A stretch of 64,000 nt of DNA from Arthrobacter ruber (GTDB lineage: Bacteria > Actinomycetota > Actinomycetes > Actinomycetales > Micrococcaceae): assembly GCF_002954225.1 (NCBI RefSeq), contig NZ_PPTH01000011.1, positions 67,934 to 131,933 of the forward strand. The letters are read 5' to 3'. Shown piece by piece: positions 30,743 to 38,259 of this stretch. A program made the position numbers and the translations under genes. Position 1 is the stretch's first letter. Each line of letters starts with the position of its first letter. The notes below the pieces were generated by a model. That model was not told the origin of the DNA. It did not search any database and saw nothing but the letters and a program-made list of their open reading frames with translations.

Positions 30743-31423
30743 GTGCCCTCGGTGGCTCATTTCGTGATCATGGGGTGCGGCAGGGTGGGCGTCAGCCTGG
30801 CGCACACGCTCGACGAGTCCGGGCACTCCGTGGCGATCATCGACCAGGACGACCGCGCGTTCCGCCGGCTGCGCTCCTCGTTCGGCGGGCGGAAGGTCAC
30901 GGGTGTCGGCTTCGACCGGGAGACGCTCAAGCACGCCGAGATCGAGACCGCCTACGCCTTCGCCGCCGTCTCCAGCGGTGACAACTCGAACATCCTCGCC
31001 ACGCGCGTGGCGAGGGAGACGTTCCACGTACCGCACGTCGTCGCCCGTATCTACGATCCGGGGCGCGCCGAGATCTACCAGCGCCTCGGTATCCCCACGG
31101 TGGCCGCGGTCCGCTGGAGCGCCGACCAGGTGCTGCGGCGGATCCTGCCCGAGCAGACCATCAACGGCGACTTCCGGGAGACCTCGGGCCGGCTGATCCT
31201 CGCCGAGCTCGCACTCGCCGACGCCTGGCTCGGCAGATCCCTGAGGAGCATCGAGGCCGCGAGCGGCGTGCGGATCGCCTACGTCACGCGCTTCGGCGAG
31301 GGCATCCTGCCCACGGCCGGCACGAGCTACCAGCAGGGTGACACCCTGCACGCCATGATGAGGACGACGGCGACGGACGAGATCACGCGCATCCTCGCCG
31401 CGGCGCCGAAGGAGGAGGACTGA
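30743..31423 (+). CDS. TrkA/RCK-family potassium uptake regulator 1
   Basis: The 226-residue product contains an RCK_N Rossmann domain (VIMGCGRVGVSLAHTLDESG, then AIIDQDD) that binds NAD(H) or ATP, and an RCK_C domain at about 140-220. The acidic residues at the ends of strands 2 and 4 fit NAD binding. Related genes are called ceoB in mycobacteria. Start is GTG 30743, with AGGA ten bases upstream. It overlaps the next TrkA gene (TGATG) and diverges from the KimA-like permease, so the products probably gate or control that or another K+ transporter. Confidence 0.9.
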   Translation: MPSVAHFVIMGCGRVGVSLAHTLDESGHSVAIIDQDDRAFRRLRSSFGGRKVTGVGFDRETLKHAEIETAYAFAAVSSGDNSNILATRVARETFHVPHVVARIYDPGRAEIYQRLGIPTVAAVRWSADQVLRRILPEQTINGDFRETSGRLILAELALADAWLGRSLRSIEAASGVRIAYVTRFGEGILPTAGTSYQQGDTLHAMMRTTATDEITRILAAAPKEED

Positions 31424-32100
31424 TGAGGGTCGTCATAGCCGGGGCAGGGAGCGTGGGATCCTCGATCGCGCGGGAACTGCTCGGCAACAAGCACGAGATC
31501 CTGCTGATCGACGAGAAGCCGGAGGCCATCGGCCGCAGCGGCCTCAAGGGCGCGAAGTGGCTGATCGGCGACGCCTGCGAGCTGACCACGCTCAAGGACG
31601 CCCGCCTCGACGAGGCCGACGTCGTGGTCTCGGCAACGGGCGACGACAAGGTGAACCTGGTGGTGTCGCTGCTCGCCAAGAGCGAGTTCGGGGTGGGGCG
31701 CACGGTGGGCCGGGTGAACAACCCGAAGAACGACTGGATGTTCGACGACTCCTGGGGCGTGGACGTGGCCGTCAACACCCCGCGCCTGATGACCGCCCTC
31801 GTCGAGGAAGCCGTGGAGGTGGGCGACCTCGTGCGCCTGCTGACGCTGCAGACCGGGGTGTCCTCGATCGTCGAGTTCACCGTGCCCGCGGACTCCCCCC
31901 TGGTCGGCAGTACGATCGGCTCCATCGCCCTTCCCCAGGACTGCGCCGTCGTGGCCGTGCTGCGCGACGACTCCCCCGTCACGCCGAGCCCTGACGACGT
32001 CGTCGAGGGCGGCGACGAGATGTTCTTCCTCGCGGCGATCGCCGCGGAGGACGACCTGCGGATCGCCCTCTCCGCCCGCAGCGACGGGTCCGAGGACTAG
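31423..32100 (+). CDS. TrkA/RCK-family potassium uptake regulator 2
   Basis: The 225-residue product has the Rossmann motif VVIAGAGSVGSSIARELL and Asp/Glu after strand 2 (LLIDEKPE), followed by an RCK_C domain. It corresponds to ceoC of mycobacteria. Its ATG overlaps the TGA of the first TrkA gene by one base. Two separate RCK proteins probably form a hetero-oligomeric ring. No TrkH/KtrB channel gene is in the window; the KimA-like permease is the nearest K+ transporter. Confidence 0.9.
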   Translation: MRVVIAGAGSVGSSIARELLGNKHEILLIDEKPEAIGRSGLKGAKWLIGDACELTTLKDARLDEADVVVSATGDDKVNLVVSLLAKSEFGVGRTVGRVNNPKNDWMFDDSWGVDVAVNTPRLMTALVEEAVEVGDLVRLLTLQTGVSSIVEFTVPADSPLVGSTIGSIALPQDCAVVAVLRDDSPVTPSPDDVVEGGDEMFFLAAIAAEDDLRIALSARSDGSED

Positions 32101-32155
32101 CCGCCGGGTCACCGGTCGGAAGCTTCGCGACGCCGACCCGACGCTCAGCGGCTCC

Positions 32156-32947
32156 CTAGTCCGCCGTCCCGGAACCGGAGGCTGCGCCTGCCGGCACGGC
32201 GGGCCGGGACACGACCCACGCGAGCCAGAGACCGAGCGCGTAGAGCGGCAGGCCCATCGCCACACGCGTGGAACCGAGGGCCGCGACGTTCTCCGCGAGG
32301 TACAGCGGCACCTGCACCACGAGGCGCAGCGCGAGGACCGTGACGATGATCCAGGTCGCCACGCCGTAGGCGCGGACGCGCGCAGGATCCTTGCGCCACT
32401 CGATGCCCTCGTTGCGGATGAAACCGAACAGGAGTCCGGCGAAGGGCCACCGGAACACCACCGAGGCCACCATCGCCACGATGTAGCCGGCGTTGATGAA
32501 GAACCCGGGGAGGAAGAAGTCCTCGGCGTTGCCGGTACGCAGCGCCACGAACGCGCAGACGGCGACCCCGATCAGCCCGGCCACGGCCTGGGTGACGGGT
32601 GTCCGCGAGACGAGCCGCACCACGGTGAAGACCGCCGAGACGGCCAGCGCCGCGATCAGCGAGACCTGGAGGTCCGTGGTGAAGGTGAAGAGCACCGTGA
32701 ACACGAGCCCCGGGCCGATGCTCTCCGCCAGCCCCTGCACGCCGCCGATCGAGGACAGCACGTCGATCTGGCCGGAGTCGCCGCGACGCACCCCGGACTT
32801 CGCCGCGTACTGCGTCGCGAGGTCCGCCGCCGACGGGCCCGCCTGCTCGCCGGCCGGTGCAGCGGCCGAGGGACGGGCACCCGGGCCGGCGCCGCCCGCG
32901 GCGGGCACGGGCCGACCGGCCTCCGGCTCGTCGATGGGATAGCTCAT
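32156..32947 (-). CDS. DUF3159 family membrane protein
   Basis: From ATG 32947 the product has 263 residues: a Pro/Ala-rich head of about 60 residues, then six or so transmembrane helices (GPGLVFTVLFTFTTDL, SLIAALAVSAVFTVV, AGYIVAMVASVVF). The layout matches DUF3159, an actinobacterial family without known function. It is encoded 14 bases after the OB-fold gene in a conserved block that continues with DUF3710 and dut. The convergent trkA gene ends 55 bases away. Confidence 0.85.
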   Translation of the reverse strand: MSYPIDEPEAGRPVPAAGGAGPGARPSAAAPAGEQAGPSAADLATQYAAKSGVRRGDSGQIDVLSSIGGVQGLAESIGPGLVFTVLFTFTTDLQVSLIAALAVSAVFTVVRLVSRTPVTQAVAGLIGVAVCAFVALRTGNAEDFFLPGFFINAGYIVAMVASVVFRWPFAGLLFGFIRNEGIEWRKDPARVRAYGVATWIIVTVLALRLVVQVPLYLAENVAALGSTRVAMGLPLYALGLWLAWVVSRPAVPAGAASGSGTAD

Positions 32948-32961
32948 GTCTGGTTGCTCAT

Positions 32962-33381
32962 TCAGTACTCCTCGGGACGTCCGATGATCTCGTAGCGCGG
33001 GTTGTACACGGTGGGGGTGCCCCCGACGCGGCTCAACATCCCCTCGAACCGCAGCGCGACACCGGCCTCGATGCCGGGGACGCGCCGCTGACCCATCCAC
33101 ATGAGCCGCACGTCCTCCTGCGTGCCGTTCCACTCGATCCTCGCGAGGACGGCGAACGACGGCGGGGCCGTGACGGGGGCGATGGTGATCCTGGCGACGA
33201 CACCGCGTGCCTTGATCCTGCCGCGCTGCGGCAGGGGTGCAGGAGCGCCGAACGCCGCCGGGCCCGCGGCGTCCTGCCCGGAGGTGGCCGCGCGGCGGGG
33301 GCTCGCCTGCGATGCGGGTACGGAGCGGCCCGCCGGGCCCTGGGGATCGGCGGGACCGGGGGCGTACTGCCGCGCGGTCAT
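32962..33381 (-). CDS. OB-fold nucleic-acid-binding domain protein
   Basis: The 139-residue protein has a disordered head of about 50 residues followed by a single OB-fold (IKARGVVARITIAPVT, FAVLARIEWN, VRLMWMGQRRVPGIEAG, NPRYEIIG). In Actinobacteria this protein always accompanies DUF3159 and DUF3710, and it may bind RNA or DNA. It starts five bases after the DUF3710 stop. Confidence 0.85.
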   Translation of the reverse strand: MTARQYAPGPADPQGPAGRSVPASQASPRRAATSGQDAAGPAAFGAPAPLPQRGRIKARGVVARITIAPVTAPPSFAVLARIEWNGTQEDVRLMWMGQRRVPGIEAGVALRFEGMLSRVGGTPTVYNPRYEIIGRPEEY

Positions 33382-33386
33382 GGGCT

Positions 33387-34217
33387 CTAGCGGGTCTCGG
33401 TGATCTCGGGACCGCGCTCGAGAGGGTTCAGGTCCGGGCGCGCGGGGGCGGGGGCTGCGGGAGGGCCGGCTGCGGCGTCCTTCGGCAGCTTGAGCGGCAG
33501 CAGCTCGCGTGGCGGGAGGGGGTGCTCGCCGCGCACCACCACGACGCTGCGGAAGAGCGCCTCGATGGGCGCTGCGGCGTTCTGGTCGAGCGCTGCGGGA
33601 CCGCCGAACACACCGCGGAGGAACCAGCGCGGACCGTTGACACCGACGAAGCGGGCCACGCGGTAGCCCGCCTGGCCGTCCGGGGTCTGCGCGGGAAGTT
33701 TCGCCAGCAGCTCGGTCCCGAGGCGTCCGGGCCGCTCCTCCACGGTGCCGCCCTGCGCGCCCACCGAGGCGCCGATCTGCTCCCGGATCTCGTCCCAGAG
33801 TCCTTCGGTCTTCGGGGCGGCGAAGGCCTGCAGCTGCAGCGTCGAGCCGCCGAGGTCCAGTGTCACGGCGATGACACGCTTGCTGCGCTCCTCGACTTCG
33901 AGGCGGAGCTGCAGGCCCTCGGCCGCGTTGATCCGCAGGGCGCCCAGGTCGATGTATCCGCTCGCCGTGTCCTGCTCCGCGGCGTCGAACGGTCCGAGCG
34001 TGCCCCGGGCGTAGTCGGCGCTGGAGACGTGGCCGGCGGGCACGCGGGGGACATCGGCGCCGGGCCGGCCCTCCGTGCTCCCGGTGGCGTCCCCGGCGCC
34101 CGCGGTCGCCGTCGTGTCCCCGGCATCCGGAGCCTCCGCGGCGTCGGCCGGCGCGTCCTGCATCGGGGACGCGTCGGCGTCGTCCTGCTTCTTCTTCCTG
34201 GGGCGCCCAAAAGCCAT
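33387..34217 (-). CDS. DUF3710 family protein
   Basis: The 276-residue product begins with a Lys/Arg cluster (FGRPRKKKQ) and an acidic Ala-rich head. The conserved body starts near residue 75 (GPFDAAE, YIDLGALRI) and includes TLQLQAFAAPK, GLWDEIREQI and GYRVARFVGVNGPRWFLRGV. These are the landmarks of DUF3710, an actinobacterial family with no known function. The tail is Pro/Ala-rich. It lies downstream of dut. Confidence 0.88.
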   Translation of the reverse strand: MAFGRPRKKKQDDADASPMQDAPADAAEAPDAGDTTATAGAGDATGSTEGRPGADVPRVPAGHVSSADYARGTLGPFDAAEQDTASGYIDLGALRINAAEGLQLRLEVEERSKRVIAVTLDLGGSTLQLQAFAAPKTEGLWDEIREQIGASVGAQGGTVEERPGRLGTELLAKLPAQTPDGQAGYRVARFVGVNGPRWFLRGVFGGPAALDQNAAAPIEALFRSVVVVRGEHPLPPRELLPLKLPKDAAAGPPAAPAPARPDLNPLERGPEITETR

Positions 34218-34291
34218 GTCCGGGGTCCTTTCCTGATTACGTGGTCGGGGAGGTGTGTCGTGGGGCGTGCTGCGTGGCCCGCAGGGCGGGT

Positions 34292-34792
34292 TCAGCCGCC
34301 CTCGGGGATGCCGACGGCCGTCAGCGTGGCGTCGGGTGTCGTGAATCCGCCGGTCGAGCCGAATCCACCCGTGCCGCGGACGCTCGCCGGCAGCTCGTGC
34401 ACCACGGAGAAGCGGGCGTGTTCGACGCGCTGGATGACCAGCTGCGCGATGCGGTCGCCGCGCGTGAGGCGGACGGTCTCGCTGGGGTCGGTGTTGAGGA
34501 GGCAGACCTTGATCTCTCCGCGATAGCCGGCGTCGATGGTGCCGGGGGCGTTGACGATGGTCACTCCGTGTCGCGCGGCGAGACCGGAGCGCGGGTGGAC
34601 GAGGCCCACGTAGCCGGTGGGCAGCGCCATCGCCACACCCGTGGGGACCAGCTCACGCGCGCCCGGCGCCAGCACGACGTCGACGGCGGTCCGGAGGTCC
34701 GCGCCCGCGTCGCCGTCCGTGGCATAAGCGGGGGGCTCCAAGCCGTCGTCGAGCATCAAGATCTGGACCGGGAGGTCCTGCTGTGTACCCAT
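34292..34792 (-). CDS. dut: Deoxyuridine 5'-triphosphate nucleotidohydrolase
   Basis: This trimeric dUTPase hydrolyses dUTP to dUMP, preventing uracil incorporation and feeding dTMP synthesis. All five motifs are present: [41 protein letters not shown] and the C-terminal [10 protein letters not shown]. From ATG 34792 the product has 166 residues; GGGAG is nine bases upstream. A start at 34801 would leave no space for the RBS. Confidence 0.96.
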   Translation of the reverse strand: MGTQQDLPVQILMLDDGLEPPAYATDGDAGADLRTAVDVVLAPGARELVPTGVAMALPTGYVGLVHPRSGLAARHGVTIVNAPGTIDAGYRGEIKVCLLNTDPSETVRLTRGDRIAQLVIQRVEHARFSVVHELPASVRGTGGFGSTGGFTTPDATLTAVGIPEGG

Positions 34793-34908
34793 TGACCGCA
34801 TCTCCCACGCAAGCTATCCGGTTACCAGCCCCCCACTTTAGCGCCTTTGCCTCGGCGTCGGCGGCGGCCCGGGATGAGTCAGCGGACAAATGGTGGAATG
34901 CTGGTGTC

Positions 34909-35385
34909 ATGTCCAGCGCGCCAGGGGAAGCCCCCCGGAACACCCCCGACCAGGCCGTCCTCTACGAGGAGCGCCTGTGGCCGTCCCCGTGGATCTGGCT
35001 GATCGCCGCGGGCTTCTCCTCGGCCACGATCGTGATGTTCGCGCCCATCTCGGCGGAGGTCGGCTTCGGCGCCGCAGCCGTCACCGCGATCATCGTGTTC
35101 ACGCTGCTCATCCTGTCGACACCGCGCATCACGGTCACCGCGACCACCCTGACCGTGGGCCGCGCGAGCATCGAGCGGGCCTATCTCGGGGCGGTGGACT
35201 GGTTCACCGGCGACGACGCCACCTACCAGCGCGGTCCGGGCCTGAACGGCCTCGCCTACCTCTGCATCCGGGGATGGATCTCCCCCGTGGTGCGTATCGA
35301 GGTCACGGACCCGGCGGACCGCACGCCCTACTGGCTCGCGTCCTCGCGCAACCCGGAGCGTCTCGTCGCCGCGCTCGCCCGCTGA
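34909..35385 (+). CDS. DUF3093 family membrane protein
   Basis: From ATG 34909 the product has 158 residues. After a short head comes YEERLWPSPWIWLIAAG and two adjacent transmembrane helices, then a soluble beta-rich part (TVTATTLTVGRASIERAYLG, CIRGWISPVVRIEV). This matches DUF3093, an actinobacterial family of unknown function that sits opposite dut in many genomes. Confidence 0.88.
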   Translation: MSSAPGEAPRNTPDQAVLYEERLWPSPWIWLIAAGFSSATIVMFAPISAEVGFGAAAVTAIIVFTLLILSTPRITVTATTLTVGRASIERAYLGAVDWFTGDDATYQRGPGLNGLAYLCIRGWISPVVRIEVTDPADRTPYWLASSRNPERLVAALAR

Positions 35386-35397
35386 CGCACCTCGCGC

Positions 35398-35742
35398 TCA
35401 GCCCTCGCAGTCCATGCAGTAGAGCTTCCCGCCCCGGTCCAGGGCGATCTGCGAGCGGTGGCGCACGAGGAAGCACGATGCGCAGGTGAACTCGTCGGCC
35501 TGCGCTGCGAGGATCTGCACCGAGATCTCCTCGCTGGAGAGGTCGGCTCCGGGCAGGTCGAACGAGTCGGCGGCCTCGATCTCGTCCTCGTCGACCGGCG
35601 GCGTCATCAGCGCCGTCGCCGAAGCCGTCATCGGGCCGGACCCGGGCGCGGTCCGCCGGACCCCGTGCTGCCGGAGGTGCCCCGGGTCGCGGGATGCTCC
35701 GTCGTCGCCCGCTGCGTGCTGTGCCTGGTGTTCCATCGCCAT
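35398..35742 (-). CDS. DUF4193 family zinc-ribbon protein
   Basis: The 114-residue product ends with the DUF4193 core: ADSFDLPGADLSSEEISV, then DEFTCASCFLVRHRSQIA and LYCMDCEG, a four-cysteine zinc ribbon (CxxC...CxxC). The N-terminal 45 residues are poorly conserved in character and longer than usual. The family is confined to Actinobacteria, and its function is not established. It converges with DUF3093 and diverges from sepH. Confidence 0.9.
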   Translation of the reverse strand: MAMEHQAQHAAGDDGASRDPGHLRQHGVRRTAPGSGPMTASATALMTPPVDEDEIEAADSFDLPGADLSSEEISVQILAAQADEFTCASCFLVRHRSQIALDRGGKLYCMDCEG

Positions 35743-35930
35743 ACCTGCCTCTTTCCCCCGTCATCGACCCCCGCCCTCCGGACGGGTTCCATCGGAATCG
35801 CATAACGCGGAAACCGCCGGATTTGTGCCCGCCGCCGCTGCGACGTGCGCCACGCCTTCGCGCGTAGTAGGAATGGCCGCCATTCAATGGCACAGTTTCC
35901 CCTAGGAATTATTGTCGGCTGGAGGATTCG

Positions 35931-37244
35931 ATGCAGGAGTTACGCCTGGTGGGTGTGGATGGCGAACATCTGCTGTTGAGCGGCGAGGAGGGCACGTCCT
36001 ACCGGCTGCCCATCGACGACGCGCTGCGCACCGCGAGCACCTCCGGAGCCTCGCCGGCCCCCGCGCCGCCGCAGGCCGCTCCCCGCCAGAAGCCTGCCAA
36101 GGCCCCGGTCCCCCTGACGCCCCGCGACATCCAGGCGCGCATCCGCGCAGGTGCGACGGCGGAGCAGGTCGCCGCCGAGTCCGGGCTCGAACTGTCCCAC
36201 GTGCAGCGGTACGAGGGCCCGGTCCGCGCCGAGCGCGACTACGTGGCGTACCTCGCGCAGCGCGTCGAGGTCGCGACCCCCCTGCCGAGCCACGACGGCT
36301 ACCGCTCCGCCTTCGGCGACAACCCCGCCCTGCTCGGGGACATGGTGGCGTTCCGGGTGCGCAGCTACGGGATGGACCCGGCGTCGCTCGAGTGGGATTC
36401 CTGGCGGCGCCAGGACGGCTCGTGGCACGTCGAGGCGTCCTTCGACCTGCCCGACGGTTCGACGGTGGACCTCGGGGAGGAGCCCCCCGCGCAGTGGACG
36501 TACAACCCGACCCGGAAGACGGTCGCCAACGGCAACCGGTGGGCGCAGGTGCTCAGCGAACTGGAGCCGCTCGACGGCCCGCTGCCCTCCCGCCGGCTCA
36601 GCGCCGTCGCGGACCGCGTCTTCGACTTCGAGGCGGAGGCCGAGGAGGCCCCCGAGACCCTGCCGGCGGATCAGGACGGCCTGCTGGACGTGCTCCGCTC
36701 ACGGCGCGGCCAGCGCCTCGGAGCCGACGAGGACGGCGATGACGCCCTCGCCGAGCTCCTGAGCCGTGGCGGTATCCCCGCCGCCCACCCCAGGAACGCC
36801 GAGGGTACCGACGACGAGCAGGAGGACGAGGACGTCCCCGTGCCCGGTCTCTCGCTGGCGCCCCGCACGGCGGACGGCGACGACGTCCTGGGCGCGGCGC
36901 AGGACGCCACGCTCCACGAGGACGGCACCCCGAGACTCTACGACGGCGTCAGCACCGAGACCCGGGAGATCAGCATCTTCGCGCAGCCCGCGCGCCGACT
37001 GCAGCCGCCCGCTCCGGAGACGCAGGACCCCGGCGCTCCGGCAGCGGGAAGGGCATCCGGTCGCGGCGCGGCCGCGGCGGCCTCCGACGACTCCGGGCAG
37101 GACACGGGCGGGGACGCGGCCAAGGAGGCGGCGAAGGACACGGCGAAGACCGGCACCGAGGCGCCGGCGGAGCGCCGGCCCAAGCCCAAGCGGTCGAGCG
37201 TCCCGAGCTGGGACGACATCGTCTTCGGACGCAAGGGCGACTAG
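35931..37244 (+). CDS. sepH: Cell-division regulator SepH
   Basis: SepH, known from Streptomyces and mycobacteria, contains an N-terminal DUF3071 domain and stimulates FtsZ assembly. The 437-residue product begins MQELRLVGVDGEHLLLSGEE, has an HTH-like part (AGATAEQVAAESGLELSHV, VRAERDYVAYLA) and FRVRSYGMDPASLEWDSW. A long acidic, disordered tail follows and ends in a conserved motif, RSSVPSWDDIVFGRKGD-like (VPSWDDIVFG). Its stop shares the CTAG at 37241-37244 with the converging small gene. Confidence 0.93.
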   Translation: MQELRLVGVDGEHLLLSGEEGTSYRLPIDDALRTASTSGASPAPAPPQAAPRQKPAKAPVPLTPRDIQARIRAGATAEQVAAESGLELSHVQRYEGPVRAERDYVAYLAQRVEVATPLPSHDGYRSAFGDNPALLGDMVAFRVRSYGMDPASLEWDSWRRQDGSWHVEASFDLPDGSTVDLGEEPPAQWTYNPTRKTVANGNRWAQVLSELEPLDGPLPSRRLSAVADRVFDFEAEAEEAPETLPADQDGLLDVLRSRRGQRLGADEDGDDALAELLSRGGIPAAHPRNAEGTDDEQEDEDVPVPGLSLAPRTADGDDVLGAAQDATLHEDGTPRLYDGVSTETREISIFAQPARRLQPPAPETQDPGAPAAGRASGRGAAAAASDDSGQDTGGDAAKEAAKDTAKTGTEAPAERRPKPKRSSVPSWDDIVFGRKGD

Positions 37245-37435
37245 CGGCGCCCGGTCCTGCGGGGAGGTCGGTGTCCGCCGTCGCGGCCACGGGCGACGGC
37301 GGCTCCCAGTGCCACCCCTGCTAGCGCCCAGAAGGCTCCGGCCCCCACACCCGCCAGGACGATCCAGAACGGAACCCTCAGGGGGTCTTGGTCGCTCCGC
37401 TCTGCGGCTTCGGCATCCATGTGCGTGTGCGTCAT
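37241..37435 (-). CDS. Small membrane protein after thymidine kinase
   Basis: This 64-residue protein has one transmembrane helix (FWIVLAGVGAGAFWALAGVA), an acidic head and a strongly basic tail (RGRDGGHRPPRRTGRR), consistent with N-out/C-in insertion. ATG 37435 overlaps the thymidine kinase stop as ATGA. It ends in a stop codon shared with sepH on the other strand. Its function is unknown. Confidence 0.65.
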   Translation of the reverse strand: MTHTHMDAEAAERSDQDPLRVPFWIVLAGVGAGAFWALAGVALGAAVARGRDGGHRPPRRTGRR

Positions 37436-38259
37436 CGTCGGAGTCTGCCGGATCCCTGCTTCGATTCGAAGGGCAGCGGCATCTCGTTGGAGTAGAGCGA
37501 CGGCGACGTCCTGGAGGTCTGCCGGCGCATGTGGTGCCGTCGGCACAGCGTCTCGTAACCGACCACCGGTTCGCGGCGGGTATCGGTGAGCGGTTCCCGG
37601 CGGTGGTCGGGCGCCCGGCCGGGTCCGGTGTCGGGCACCGGTTCGAGCACGGCGTCCAGGACCGGCTCCCGCACCCGCTCGGGCGCGGCATCGAGCGCGG
37701 ACCCGAGCACCGCATCGGGGTCACCGGGCTGGTCGACGTCCCCGACCACCATCTGGTCGCCTTCGACGACCATGACGCCGTCCACCGTCCGGGCGTTGTG
37801 GGTGGCCCGCTTGCCGCACCAGCACAGGGCCTCGACCTGCAGGACCTGCACGCGGTCCGCGAGCTCGATGAGGCGCTGCGACCCGGGGAACAGCCTGGTG
37901 CGGAAGTCCGAGGTGATGCCGAAACTGAAGACGTCGATGTCCATCTCGTCCACGACGCGCGCCAGCTGGTCGATCTGGTCGGTCGTGTAGAACTGGGCCT
38001 CGTCGCAGATGATGTAGTCGATCCGGGCCCCCATGGTCTGCCGGACGATCAGTTCCACCCAGAAGTCGGTGTCCGGGAACACCTCGACGGCGGACACCTG
38101 CAGTCCCAGGCGGCTCGAGATCGTCGACTCCCCGGCGCGGTCGTGGGAGCTGAACAGCAGCCCCTTCCGCCCGCGGGCCTTGTGGTTGTGGTCCATCTGC
38201 AGGGCGAGGGTGGATTTCCCGCAGTCCATGGTGCCCGAGAAGAACAGGAGCTCAGCCAC
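37432..38259 (-). CDS. tdk: Thymidine kinase with an inserted Arg/Pro/Asp-rich segment
   Basis: The product phosphorylates thymidine in the pyrimidine salvage pathway. The P-loop is SGTMDCGKST (8-17), the catalytic Glu lies in DEAQF (residue 87), and the zinc-site cysteines are C146 and C148 (CWCGK) and C239 (TLCRRHH). Normal bacterial enzymes have about 190-220 residues; this one has 275. About 55 residues (177-232, DNA 37564-37731) rich in Asp, Pro, Arg and Glu are inserted between VVGDV and GYETLC, in the substrate lasso. Start is GTG 38259, overlapping the upstream gene by eight bases. Confidence 0.93.
   Translation of the reverse strand: MAELLFFSGTMDCGKSTLALQMDHNHKARGRKGLLFSSHDRAGESTISSRLGLQVSAVEVFPDTDFWVELIVRQTMGARIDYIICDEAQFYTTDQIDQLARVVDEMDIDVFSFGITSDFRTRLFPGSQRLIELADRVQVLQVEALCWCGKRATHNARTVDGVMVVEGDQMVVGDVDQPGDPDAVLGSALDAAPERVREPVLDAVLEPVPDTGPGRAPDHRREPLTDTRREPVVGYETLCRRHHMRRQTSRTSPSLYSNEMPLPFESKQGSGRLRR

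Noticed and set aside
34783-34908. Upstream start for the DUF3093 gene
   Set aside because: The extra 42 residues overlap the start of dut, and the conserved family N-terminus begins close to ATG 34909.
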